Origin: Palsa-360 sp963710315
GTDB lineage: Bacteria; Acidobacteriota; Terriglobia; Acidiferrales; UBA7541
Assembly: GCA_963710315.1 (NCBI GenBank)
Contig: CAVPZW010000001.1
Location: forward strand, 62,001-126,000
Length of the DNA stretch: 64,000 nucleotides
Direction of reading: 5' to 3'
The position numbers were made by a program, and so were the translations under genes. Below are positions 17,829 through 26,578 of this stretch, piece after piece (within the stretch, counting starts at the first letter, position 1; every line of letters begins with the position of its first letter). The notes under the pieces are model-generated. The model ran no database searches. It was not told the origin of the DNA and worked only from the letters and a program-made list of their open reading frames with translations.

Positions 17829-20800
17829 ATGCGACAAAAACATTGCTTCGGATTCGCTACGATTATTTCCCTCACAATTCTCACGGCAATTTCTCTCGCG
17901 CTTCCCGCTCAAGCGCAAGTCGGCGCTGTCCGCCGTGTCATCACGCAGGGAATCGATGAGGGAAATCTCATAACGCTGCGCGGGAGCACTCGGCCTGAAG
18001 CCACGCCGGCCAACGATCGCGGCGCGCTCGCGAACGGCTTTCCGATGGAGCATATGCTGCTGCAATTGCAGCGTTCGCCCGAACAGGAGCAGGCGCTGCG
18101 GCAATTCCTCGACGAACTTCAGACGCCCGGCTCGCCCAATTTTCACATGTGGCTCACCGCGCAAGAATTTGGCCAACGGTTTGGCCTGGCGCAGCAGGAC
18201 CTCGACACGATCTCCGGCTGGCTCGCCGGGCATGGCCTGACGGTCAATCTCATTTACCCGAGCCGCATGGTGGTCGATTTCTCCGGAACTGCGGGCCAGG
18301 TGCGCGAAGCGTTTCACACCGAAATTCACGCCCTCGAAGTGAACGGCGCAAGGCACATCGCCAACATGAGCGACCCGCAGATTCCCGCAGCGATAGCTCC
18401 GGCGGTAGTCGGCGTCGTATCGCTCCACGATTTCACGCCGCGCCCGCTCTACCGGATGAAACCGGCTTATACGTTTACCTCCAGTGGCGCAACGTATCAG
18501 GCCGTTGTGCCCGCGGACGTCGCGACGATTTACAACCTGAACCCGCTGTTTAGCGCCGGTACATCCGGGCAGGGACAGACCATCGTCGTGATCGAAGACA
18601 CCAACGTGTATTCCACCTCCGACTGGACGACGTTCCGCTCGACCTTCGGCCTTTCCAGCTATACCTCGGGCTCCTTCACGCAGGCGCATCCCGCTCCGCC
18701 CTCCGGCACGAATAATTGCAGCAATCCCGGCGTGAATGGAGACGATATCGAAGCGATTCTCGACGCCGAATATGCCAGCGCGGCGGCGCCCAGCGCGGCC
18801 ATCGAGCTGGCTTCCTGCTCCGATACCTCCAGCACGTTTGGGGGCCTGATCGCCCTGCAGAACCTGCTCAATGAAAGCAGCACTCCTCCGGCAATCGTCA
18901 GCATCAGCTACGGCGAATGCGAAGCGGAAAACGGGGCTTCGGCCAATGCGGCGTACAATTCGGCGTATCAACTGGCGGTGGCCGAGGGCGTCTCCGTATT
19001 CGTCTCATCGGGTGACGAAGGCGCCGCGAGCTGCGATGCGGATCTTTCCAACGCCACACACGGCATCGGCGTCAGCGGATTTTCCTCGACTCCCTATAAC
19101 GTGTCCGTAGGCGGCACCGATTATGGCGACACGCACGCGGGCGCCAACAGCACCTACTGGAATTCGTCGAACACTTCCACTTATGGCTCCGCGAAATCTT
19201 ACATTCCGGAAATCCCCTGGAACGATTCCTGCGCCAGCCAATTGATTTCAACGTACCTCAGCTACTCCACGACTTACGGCTCAAGCGGCTTTTGTAACAG
19301 CAGCACAGCGAGTACGGATGGGATGCATACGACCGCTTCCGGCAGCGGCGGCCCTAGCGGGTGCGCCACGGGCAGTCCGGGGACGACCGGCGTCGTGAGC
19401 GGAAGCTGTGTGGGGTACGCCAAGCCATCCTGGCAATCGATCGTCGGCAATCCCTCGGATGGCGTGCGCGACATTCCGGACGTCTCCCTGTTCGCCGCGA
19501 ACGGAGTTTGGGGCCATTACTACGTTTTCTGCGACTCCGACAAGGCCAATGGGGGCGCGGCGTGCACAGGCGCGCCGAGCGCGTGGTCCGGCGCGGGCGG
19601 AACGTCGTTTGCCTCCCCAATCTGGGCCGGCTTCCAGGCCTTGATCAACCAAAAGACCGGCGAGCGCCAGGGCAATCCCAATCCGACCTACTACAGCCTG
19701 GCCGCGAGCGAATACGGCTCGAGCGGAAGCAGCACGTGCAATTCGACGCTTGGCAATGGCGTTGCCAGCTCATGCATTTTCTACGACGTAACTCAAGGCG
19801 ACATGGACGTCAACTGCACGGGATCTTACAACTGCTACCGCCCATCGGGCACGTATGGAGTGCTCTCTACTTCCAATAGTGCATATTCGCCGGCATACGG
19901 GACAACAACTGGGTGGGACTTTGCGACCGGCATTGGCACGGTGAATGTATCGAACCTGGTGAACGGCTGGCCGGTCTCTACCACACCGAACTTCAGCTTA
20001 TCCGCTTCGCCGGGGAGCGTGACGATCACGCAAGGCGCGGCGGGAGGCACGAGCACAATTACGATCACTCCGACCAACGGCTTCACAGGAAGCGTAACGC
20101 TTTCCGCTTCCGGCTTGCCGTCGGGCGTGACCGCGGCGTTCGGAACGAATCCGACGACGTCTTCGAGCGTTTTGACGCTGACGGCCAGCAGCACCGCTGC
20201 GACGGGCACGGTTACCGTGACGGTCAAGGGTACGTCTGGTAGCCTGACGCAGACAACCACCGTCTCGTTGACCGTAAACGCGGCGGCCACGCCGAACTTC
20301 AGCTTATCTCCTTCCCCGGGGAGCGTCACGATCACGCAAGGCGCGGCGGGAGGCACGAGCACGAGCACGATCACGATCACTCCGACCAACGGCTTCACAG
20401 GAAGCGTAACGCTTTCCGCTTCCGGCTTGCCGTCGGGCGTGACCGCGGCGTTCGGAACGAATCCGGCGACGTCTTCCAGCGTTTTGACGCTGACGGCCGG
20501 CAGCACTGCTACGACGGGCACGGCTACCGTGACGATCAAGGGTACGTCTGGTAGCCTGACGCAAACAACCACCGTCTCGTTGACCGTAAACGCGGCGGCC
20601 ACGCCGAACTTCACAATCTCCGCTTCGCCCACGAGTCTGAGCATCACGCGCGGCTCTCACGGCACAAGCACGATCACTATCCATCCGACCAACGGCTTTA
20701 CCGGAAGTGTGACGCTGTCGGCTACGGGGATGGGAACGGGCGTGACCGCGGCGTTCGGAACGAATCCGGCAACGGGGACGAGCGTCCTCACACTGACCGC

Positions 20801-20900
20801 CAGCAGCAGCGCCAGGACAGGAACCTTCACGATAACGGTGCACGGCGTTTCGGGCACTTTGAGCCAGACAACGACGATCAGTCTCAGAGTGCGCACCTGA
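17829..20900 (+). CDS. S53 (sedolisin) peptidase with three Ig-like C-terminal repeats
   Basis: A 1023-residue secreted acid protease. It has a signal peptide (1-30), a pro-kumamolisin activation domain (about 45-195) and a catalytic S53 domain (about 220-715). Catalytic Glu308 and Asp312 lie in EAILDAEYA, the oxyanion Asp396 in SSGDEGAASC, and the nucleophile Ser593 in GGTSFASPIW. A calcium-site region follows (TTGWDFATGIGTVNVSNL). The tail holds three repeats of about 100 residues (TPNFSLSASPGSVTITQGAAGG ... SLTVNAA), beta-sandwich modules likely for surface or substrate binding. Sedolisins work at low pH, consistent with an acidic-soil bacterium. Confidence 0.93.
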   Translation: MRQKHCFGFATIISLTILTAISLALPAQAQVGAVRRVITQGIDEGNLITLRGSTRPEATPANDRGALANGFPMEHMLLQLQRSPEQEQALRQFLDELQTPGSPNFHMWLTAQEFGQRFGLAQQDLDTISGWLAGHGLTVNLIYPSRMVVDFSGTAGQVREAFHTEIHALEVNGARHIANMSDPQIPAAIAPAVVGVVSLHDFTPRPLYRMKPAYTFTSSGATYQAVVPADVATIYNLNPLFSAGTSGQGQTIVVIEDTNVYSTSDWTTFRSTFGLSSYTSGSFTQAHPAPPSGTNNCSNPGVNGDDIEAILDAEYASAAAPSAAIELASCSDTSSTFGGLIALQNLLNESSTPPAIVSISYGECEAENGASANAAYNSAYQLAVAEGVSVFVSSGDEGAASCDADLSNATHGIGVSGFSSTPYNVSVGGTDYGDTHAGANSTYWNSSNTSTYGSAKSYIPEIPWNDSCASQLISTYLSYSTTYGSSGFCNSSTASTDGMHTTASGSGGPSGCATGSPGTTGVVSGSCVGYAKPSWQSIVGNPSDGVRDIPDVSLFAANGVWGHYYVFCDSDKANGGAACTGAPSAWSGAGGTSFASPIWAGFQALINQKTGERQGNPNPTYYSLAASEYGSSGSSTCNSTLGNGVASSCIFYDVTQGDMDVNCTGSYNCYRPSGTYGVLSTSNSAYSPAYGTTTGWDFATGIGTVNVSNLVNGWPVSTTPNFSLSASPGSVTITQGAAGGTSTITITPTNGFTGSVTLSASGLPSGVTAAFGTNPTTSSSVLTLTASSTAATGTVTVTVKGTSGSLTQTTTVSLTVNAAATPNFSLSPSPGSVTITQGAAGGTSTSTITITPTNGFTGSVTLSASGLPSGVTAAFGTNPATSSSVLTLTAGSTATTGTATVTIKGTSGSLTQTTTVSLTVNAAATPNFTISASPTSLSITRGSHGTSTITIHPTNGFTGSVTLSATGMGTGVTAAFGTNPATGTSVLTLTASSSARTGTFTITVHGVSGTLSQTTTISLRVRT
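19981..20890 (+). repeat. Three tandem in-frame DNA repeats within the S53 gene
   Basis: Three units of about 303-312 bases encode the Ig-like modules. Units 1 and 2 (from about 19983 and 20289) are nearly identical in DNA over long runs; unit 3 (from about 20601) is more diverged. This points to recent duplication or gene conversion. Confidence 0.85.
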
Positions 20901-21084
20901 TCGTCAGGTATTCAGGCGACGCGGATGGGCCTTCGGAATTTGAAGGCCCCCGCCGCCCAGTGACCCGCATTTCTCACAACGAAGCGATTGAATTCGCTTA
21001 ACACCGCCGGCAGGGAGAAAGAAAAACCACGTTGGCCGAGTTTTTGTAGCGTGGGCTTCACAGGCTGCGGGAAAGGCAAATAAT

Positions 21085-21124
21085 TTTTGCCATTCCGAGC
21101 GAAGCGAGGAATCTCTCTTTCTGT
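21085..21124. repeat. Repeat family C, single half-unit
   Basis: GCCATTCCGAGCGAAGCGAG followed by GAATCTCTCTT is one arm of the inverted repeat found complete at 49132, 52736 and 57686. It is preceded by a GGGCTTCACAGGCTGCGGG fragment and followed at once by a family A element, so 20901-21285 is a cluster of repeat pieces with no gene. Confidence 0.75.
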
Positions 21125-21140
21125 TCCTGGGATCGAGCCT

Positions 21141-21264
21141 CGCCTTTTGCGATCTTCAAAGGGTGGGGGGTAGACTCCTGAAACAGCGGGAAGCGAAGAC
21201 CAGAGCGGGAATTTATGCCCAAAAATTCCCACCCTTGCACAATTCGCAAGGATGGACACCCGGC
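21141..21264. repeat. Repeat family A element, copy 2
   Basis: It shares TTTGCGATCTTCAAAGGGTG, the CTGAAACAGCGGGAAGCGAAGA core and CACCCTTGCACAATTCGCAA with the other family A copies, in the same orientation. It ends 21 bases before the OmpA stop codon. The left terminus is slightly degenerate. Confidence 0.85.
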
Positions 21265-21285
21265 AACTGAACCAGCCAAACGATT

Positions 21286-22534
21286 CTAATTGCCTTTAGG
21301 CGAGCATCTGGGGTCGGCGATCTCGACCCGACGATTCTTGGCGCGCCCTTCGTCGCTGCCATTGTCGGCGACGGGTTTGGTCTTGCCGTAGCCCTTGGCC
21401 GTGAGCCGGTCCGCCGCGACGCCGTGTTGCGTGAGCCACGCCACCACCGCCTTCGCGCGCGCTTCCGAAAGCGTTTGGTTATACGCGTCGTTGCCGACGT
21501 TATCCGTGTGGCCCTGCACCTCCAGCTTCAGCGTCTTATCCGCCGCCATCAGCTTCGCCACCGGTTGCAGCGCCGCGTCGGAAGACGGCTGCAAGGTCGA
21601 CTTGTTGAAGTCGAACAACACGCCGTAGAGCGCGACGTGGCACGCCTTCGCCAGGTTTGCCCCCAGGTCCACCAACCCCGCGTCTGCCACGTTGAGGGTG
21701 TACATGCCGGGGCCGTTCGGCGACACCATGGCCCAGATGTTCCGGCCCCTTTGCGCGTAGTGCGCCCGAATGACGCTGCTCCCTTCCTGCACGATCACCC
21801 AGCCGCCTTTGGTGAGCGCGTCGCGATACGCCGTGGTCAGCAGCACGTTCGAAATCTCGGGAAAATCGTAGTCGCGAAAGAGCGTTCCGTTCGCCACCAC
21901 TTCCGCCTGTTCGGCGCCTCGCGGCGTCACCCGAAAAGGTGTTGTTGTCCGCGCCGCCGCGATGAAATTTCGATCCGGGCAGCGGCGCCAGATACGGGAA
22001 AGTCTCCCTTTTCGGTCGCGATTTTCTCCGGAGTCGCGGCAGGCGCGGCGAGCGTCAGAGTAAAGGGCAGCGGAGCGACTTCGATCACGTCCAGACGAAT
22101 AGACAGCGGCGTAGCCGTCGGGGTCCACGTTCGCCCACGCCTGCACGCCGTTCTTCGCGTATTGCAGCACCTCCAGCGAATGCGCCTGCCCGAATTTCTT
22201 TGACCATGGTCCAGCCGTTCTGCAGGAATGCCGGCTTGACCTTGTTCCATTCCGCCAGCGGATCGGTGCCGTGCGCGGTTTCGGCCAAAATGACCCAATG
22301 CTTGCCCTGTTTGACCACACCGCCCTCCCCGTAGGGCGGGAACTTCACTTCTCCCCACGCCTCGTAGGGAATGTTCTTTCTGACTTTGAGAATGGTCGAA
22401 AGAAAGGAGAGTTCGGGCGGTGGATCCTGCACGAATTGTCCCGCCGCCGGTATTGCAGCCAGCAAGCCCAACAGCGCGGCAAGGCTGCTGATTTTCCTAA
22501 CGGAAAACGTGGAGAACATTTGGTTGAGAGACAT
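21286..22534 (-). pseudogene. OmpA-family peptidoglycan-binding protein, frameshifted
   Basis: The N-terminal signal peptide (MSLNQMFSTFSVRKISSLAA..., start 22534) and the C-terminal OmpA domain are both clear. The domain includes LFDFNKSTLQPSSDAALQPV, LEVQGHTDNVGNDAYNQTLS and GYGKTKPVADNGSDEGRAKN before the final RRVEI. Between them the frame changes near 22200, 22090 and 21970. The middle region (NIPYEAWGEVKFPPYGEGG ... GVQAWANVDPDGYAAVYS ... FTLTLAAPAATPEKIATEKG) is readable piece by piece. OmpA domains anchor the outer membrane to peptidoglycan. Sequence error and real inactivation are both possible. Confidence 0.78.
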
Positions 22535-22577
22535 GAGTGGAATTTAGTTTAGCCCGGAAGTTCCGATTTGTCTCCCA

Positions 22578-22714
22578 GCCGGGCGCCCGACCCTTTGCTA
22601 TCTTCAAAGGGTGGAGGTTTGGATTCCTGAAACAGCAGGAAGCGAAGATAGGAGCGGGAATTCATGCCCAAAAATTCCCTTCCTTGCACAATTTGCAAGG
22701 AAGGGGCATCCGGC
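22578..22714. repeat. Repeat family A element, copy 3
   Basis: GCCGGGCGCCCGACCCTTTGC at the left end and GCAAGGAAGGGGCATCCGGC at the right end form imperfect terminal inverted repeats around the family core. It fills much of the gene-free stretch 22535-22845; nothing else is recognisable there. Confidence 0.88.
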
Positions 22715-22845
22715 TCGCTGGCGACTCAGGCCAGTCTGATGCGGCACCGGCAATATCGAGAAAGGCGAAAATGCCTCTGTTGTTTTCCTCGACTATCCCA
22801 TTCTGTTGGTAAGAAATGGTTGTGGATGTGTAGAAAATAAGGTTA

Positions 22846-23355
22846 TCACCGCGAACTAGCGGCATCGATTATTCTGCGCTTTCTCGACTTCAATCTGCCA
22901 AGCTCAGCCCCTACGGTGTAAGCGAGAGCAGCCACAAACGGCGCGGTGAGGAAAGCTTCTCCAAGACATTCTGATGCGGTGCAGTTAATCCCGACATAAT
23001 TATTCCACAGCGCCGCCTGAAGGTTCTCTCTGGGATACTGGAGCTTATAATCCACGAAATAGAGTTCGTAAATTAACAGAAGTAGCGGCGGCGCCCGAAG
23101 AAGGCGGGACGCAAGGGGCGGCAGCCGTCTTCCGAACCGATATCCTGCTAGTAAACCGAAAACTATCGGTAATGCGAAGGTTGGCCCGATGACGAAATAA
23201 TCCAAAAAACGATCCTGGGAACCTACTATCAAGTGTAGAGGGACCTCTGACAAAAAGGAGAGGGCCACAATGCCGTACGTGGCAAGCACCAGGTGGCCCA
23301 AAAACTTCATCGTCCGTGAGGCTACGGCTTCAATTTTCATGTTGAGGGAACTCAC
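22846..23355 (-). CDS. Small membrane protein of unknown function
   Basis: A 169-residue protein with about four hydrophobic segments (near residues 17-37, 50-68, 83-95, 128-150) and a basic C-terminus (KSRKRR). It starts with GTG at 23355, or ATG at 23340; neither has a clear ribosome binding site. A lower GC content than neighbouring core genes and placement among repeats suggest an accessory gene. I do not recognise the family. Confidence 0.5.
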   Translation of the reverse strand: MSSLNMKIEAVASRTMKFLGHLVLATYGIVALSFLSEVPLHLIVGSQDRFLDYFVIGPTFALPIVFGLLAGYRFGRRLPPLASRLLRAPPLLLLIYELYFVDYKLQYPRENLQAALWNNYVGINCTASECLGEAFLTAPFVAALAYTVGAELGRLKSRKRRIIDAASSR

Positions 23356-23555
23356 TAGCCCCGATAGTTTGTTCTCACCGAGTATCGTAACTTCTTCGAC
23401 TACCGTTTCAATTCAGAAAAGTCAGTTTGCACTCAACGTGGAATTCTATCATTCCTCCGGGGGAGGCGGCGGTGGTATAGGAATCGGATTCGGATCGTAA
23501 TGCTGGCTATCTTGGGATCCTCCCGTCCTAACGATGGGTAGCTTTTTAGGACAAG

Positions 23556-23693
23556 GCCGGGTGCCCCACCCTTTGCGATTTTCAAAGGGTGGTGGTTTTA
23601 GTTTCCTGAAACAGCGGGAAGCGAAGATGGGAGTGAGAATTCATACCCGAAAATCCCCACCCTTGCACAATTCGCAAGGATGGGGTACCCGGC
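23556..23693. repeat. Repeat family A element, copy 4 (best termini)
   Basis: The clearest copy, about 138 bases. GCCGGGTGCCCCACCCTTTG at the left and CAAGGATGGGGTACCCGGC at the right pair as terminal inverted repeats with few mismatches. It lies in the gene-free stretch 23356-23783, which otherwise holds only a short GGGGGAGGCGGCGGTGG run at about 23459. Confidence 0.9.
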
Positions 23694-23783
23694 ATCTTGT
23701 TAAGTCCTTTTATCGGAACCGGCCCGCGGCGCTCCTCAATCGTCATTTCCCTTCCTTGGCTGAGTGTGGTTTTATGTTTGCTC

Positions 23784-25190
23784 ATGGCGATTTCACGGGG
23801 ACGGACGATTGCATTCGATGTGCTGCTGCGCGTCGTGAAACAGAACGCCTATGCGGACGATGCGCTGCGCGGCGAACTCGACAAGACGGTGAAGAGCGAG
23901 GACGCTGGCCTGGCCACCGAACTTGCGTTGGGCGTGTTGCGCTGGCAAAGGCTGCTGGATTTCGTCATCGACCGTTATCTAAAAAAGCCGGCGGACGTGG
24001 CCGACGCAGAAGTTCGCATCGCGCTGCGGCTTGGCATTTACCAGCTTATGTTTCTGGACCGCGTACCGGCGCGCGCGGCTGTCCATGAATCGGTGGAACT
24101 GGTCAAGCGGGGGAGAAAACGTTCGGCGGCCAATCTGGTGAACGCCATCCTGCGCAAGGCCGCCAAGGAGCCGCGCTCCGGAAATTCGCCGGCTGAGGCC
24201 GTGGCGCGGCTCCTCCCGGCGGACATCCCTCTTGCGGAGCGAATGGGAATTCAATATTCGCATCCCACATGGCTCGTGGAGCGCTGGCTTGGAAATTTTG
24301 GGGAGGAGCGCACGCGCGGCCTGCTTCAGGCCAACAATCGCGTCCCTGCCCTTTCCGTCTATCTATTCGAAACGCAACGGCGCGATGAGGCCATGGCGTC
24401 GCTTTCGAAAGCCGGTTGCAGCATTCAGCCGGGAAGATTGCTGCGCGACGCCTGGGTTTTGCAGGGCGGAAATCCATCCGCGAGCGAAGCCGTGCGCGAA
24501 GGCTGGGTGGCCATCCAGGATGAGGCTTCGCAGGCCGTGGCGCGCCTTCTGGCGGCCGATCCCGGCAACAATGTACTTGACCTATGTGCGGCGCCCGGCG
24601 GCAAGACGCTGCTGCTGGCACGGGCCGTCGGGCCGCAGGGCCACGTGATCGCCGCGGACCTGCACGAAAACCGTGTGCGCGCCATGAAGGAACGATTCGA
24701 ACATGCCGGCGTTCGAAATGTGGAGACGGCCGTTGTGGATGGAGCGCTGCCGCTTACCTCCGAACGGCCATTCGACCGCGCGTTCGATCGCATTCTGGTC
24801 GACGTGCCCTGCTCGGGGACGGGCACGCTGGCGCGGCATCCTGAGATTCGCTGGAAACTCCGCCCGGACGACCTCCGCGATTTGCATGAGAGGCAATCGC
24901 GATTGCTTCGAAACGCTCTGCCGCATCTCGCGCCGGGAGGGCGGCTTGTGTATTCCACCTGCTCGCTCGAGCCGGAGGAGAACGAACTGGTGGTCCGCGA
25001 AGCGCTGGGCTCGCTGGGGGACACATTTCAGATCGCCGATCCGCGGGGCGCCGTCGAGAGCTGTTTGCTGGAATCGCTGCGCGTCGAAAGTGTGATCGGG
25101 GCTGACGGATTTTTCCGGACTTTTCCCGCCGAGCACGGGACGGACGGGTTCTTCGGTGCGGCTATCGAACGGCGGAGGGCAAAGACTTAA
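23784..25190 (+). CDS. rsmB: 16S rRNA (cytosine(967)-C5)-methyltransferase
   Basis: A 468-residue protein of the RsmB/Sun family. The N-terminal NusB-like RNA-binding domain (about 1-140, SRGRTIAFDVLLRVVKQNAY) is followed by a SAM-dependent domain with LCAAPGGKTLLLARAVG (motif I). The two catalytic Cys are in DVPCSGTGTL and VYSTCSLEPEEN. It methylates C967 of 16S rRNA. The ATG at 23784 begins at the conserved MAISRGRTIA; the frame opens further upstream without homology. The stop is at the edge of an inverted-repeat element. Confidence 0.95.
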   Translation: MAISRGRTIAFDVLLRVVKQNAYADDALRGELDKTVKSEDAGLATELALGVLRWQRLLDFVIDRYLKKPADVADAEVRIALRLGIYQLMFLDRVPARAAVHESVELVKRGRKRSAANLVNAILRKAAKEPRSGNSPAEAVARLLPADIPLAERMGIQYSHPTWLVERWLGNFGEERTRGLLQANNRVPALSVYLFETQRRDEAMASLSKAGCSIQPGRLLRDAWVLQGGNPSASEAVREGWVAIQDEASQAVARLLAADPGNNVLDLCAAPGGKTLLLARAVGPQGHVIAADLHENRVRAMKERFEHAGVRNVETAVVDGALPLTSERPFDRAFDRILVDVPCSGTGTLARHPEIRWKLRPDDLRDLHERQSRLLRNALPHLAPGGRLVYSTCSLEPEENELVVREALGSLGDTFQIADPRGAVESCLLESLRVESVIGADGFFRTFPAEHGTDGFFGAAIERRRAKT

Positions 25191-25353
25191 CACATAGGAC
25201 TTAACACAGAGGACACAGAGAAAGGCCACAGAGTTACACAGAGAAAACCGTAGAACATCTGAGGCTCTTTTAGTTTGATCTCAAGAATTCTTCTTTGGGA
25301 TTGCTCCGTATTTCTCTGTGGAACTCTGTGGCCGTTCTCTGTGTCCTCTGTAC
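25190..25353. repeat. Inverted-repeat element, ACACAGAGGACACAGAG type
   Basis: Left arm units AACACAGAGGACACAGAGAAA and GGCCACAGAGTTACACAGAG are mirrored on the right by TTTCTCTGTGGAACTCTGTGGCC and TTCTCTGTGTCCTCTG, with an unpaired centre of about 60 bases. Similar in design to 8678-8819. Together with the element at 25425 it makes up the gene-free stretch 25191-25764. Confidence 0.85.
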
Positions 25354-25424
25354 TACTAATCCGTAGATTCTTTGCGTGCCGAGACGAATTTGATTTTACT
25401 TCACGCTCGGTTTGATCTTGCTTG

Positions 25425-25623
25425 AAGTCCCGCAGGGACGGCACATCGTAGCCCAGCGTGGAACGCTGGGGACGCGGAATGCAGAGGTTGGGGAGCCCCG
25501 GAGGGGCGGCACAATCGGCTAAGCAAGTGTGCCACCCCTACGGGGTTCTAATTTGCTCGGTCGCGCGATCCCACCGTTTCACGGTGGGCTACGATGTGCC
25601 GTCCCTCCGGGACTGGGGTTGAG
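25425..25623. repeat. Inverted-repeat element, CCCGCAGGGACGGCAC type
   Basis: The left end AGTCCCGCAGGGACGGCACA, followed by TCGTAGCCCAGCGTGGAACG, is repeated inverted at the right end (AGTCCCGGAGGGACGGCACA, then TCGTAGCCCACCGTGAAACG). The element is about 200 bases, with inner palindromic GGGGAGCCCCGGAGGGGCGG and CCACCCCTACGGGG. Only one copy is in this window. Confidence 0.8.
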
Positions 25624-25764
25624 ATCAAAGAGAATTCCTCATTTTGCCGTTGGCGTCACTTTTGGTTGCGGCTACGCCGCGCTGTGTTTAAAGGTTTTAG
25701 GGTTTTCCGGCGGCGGCGCTGGAAGCCCCAGCCGCAGCATGCTAAATTTGAAGTAGGTGAACGG

Positions 25765-26487
25765 ATGAGTCTTCGCGAGCGGATCGAATGGATTTTTCGC
25801 ATGGGGCTGCTGGTTTTCATACTGGCAGCGGCGGCGTTTCTGAGCGCCGTGACGGCCATGCGTTTCGCGGTGCAAGGCCGCGAAGTGACCATGCCCAATC
25901 TGGTCGGAAAAAGTTCCGCCGAAGCAATGGCCATCCTGCAGGGCCGCGGGATGCAATTAAAGGTCGTGGACCGGGCTTATAGCAGCCTGCCTGCAAATGC
26001 GGTGGTGCGGCAAAGCCCTCCGGAAGGCGAGCGCATGAAAAGCTCGCAGAATGCGCACGTGGTGCTCAGCCTGGGCCCGCAGAATGTGACCACTCCTTCG
26101 CTGGCGGGAGAATCGTTGCGCGTCGCACGCATTCAGCTGTTGCAAGTGGGCTTGCAGCTGGGCGAAGTGACTGCATACGCGTCGCCGGCAGCTATGTCCG
26201 ACACGGTTTTGCAGCAGACGCCGCAACCGGGAACGAAGGCAAGCAGTCCTCGGGTCGATCTGCTGGTGGCGCAAGAAGCCGACGCACCCTCTTACGTGAT
26301 GCCATGGCTTGTGGGCATGGCCCTGCCGGATGTGGAACGATTATTTTCTTCTTCTGGACTCAAAATATCGAAGACCACTTTGATTCCTTCCGCGCAGTGG
26401 CCCAAGGGCACGGTCACAGAGCAGATACCCGCAGCGGGAACCAAGATTACAAGCGAATCGAATGTTGAAATCGTGGTGGCGCAATAG
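25765..26487 (+). CDS. PASTA-domain membrane protein
   Basis: A 240-residue protein with a short cytoplasmic start, one membrane helix (about residues 12-34) and three PASTA domains. They lie at about 40-107 (VTMPNLVGKSSAEAMAILQG), 108-172 (VTTPSLAGESLRVARIQLLQ) and 175-240 (SYVMPWLVGMALPDVERLF). PASTA domains bind peptidoglycan or muropeptides. Here there is no attached Ser/Thr kinase or penicillin-binding domain, so it may be a stand-alone cell-wall sensor or adaptor. The ATG at 25765 follows AAGTAGGTGAACGG. It lies upstream of rpe, 91 bases away. Confidence 0.88.
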   Translation: MSLRERIEWIFRMGLLVFILAAAAFLSAVTAMRFAVQGREVTMPNLVGKSSAEAMAILQGRGMQLKVVDRAYSSLPANAVVRQSPPEGERMKSSQNAHVVLSLGPQNVTTPSLAGESLRVARIQLLQVGLQLGEVTAYASPAAMSDTVLQQTPQPGTKASSPRVDLLVAQEADAPSYVMPWLVGMALPDVERLFSSSGLKISKTTLIPSAQWPKGTVTEQIPAAGTKITSESNVEIVVAQ

Positions 26488-26578
26488 GAATGGTGCGCAG
26501 GCTGCGGATAATTCATTCGCTCCCGAACGGGCTGTGCAAGCCAAAGCGCGAATCTGGTAAGATGTCGGCGGAGAAATC

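Noticed and set aside
17784..18971. A 395-residue frame on the minus strand
   Set aside because: It covers the pro-domain and start of the S53 peptidase gene in antisense; no independent support.
19835..20647. A 270-residue Val-rich repetitive frame on the minus strand
   Set aside because: It is the antisense image of the S53 Ig-like repeats, periodic only because the real gene is.
19981..20890. Possible CRISPR-like array
   Set aside because: Repeat units are about 300 bases, coding and contiguous; there are no short spaced repeats anywhere in the window.
23270..23500. A 76-residue frame ending in a Gly run
   Set aside because: It overlaps the start of the membrane protein on the other strand, and its Gly run comes from a simple GGGGGAGGCGG sequence.
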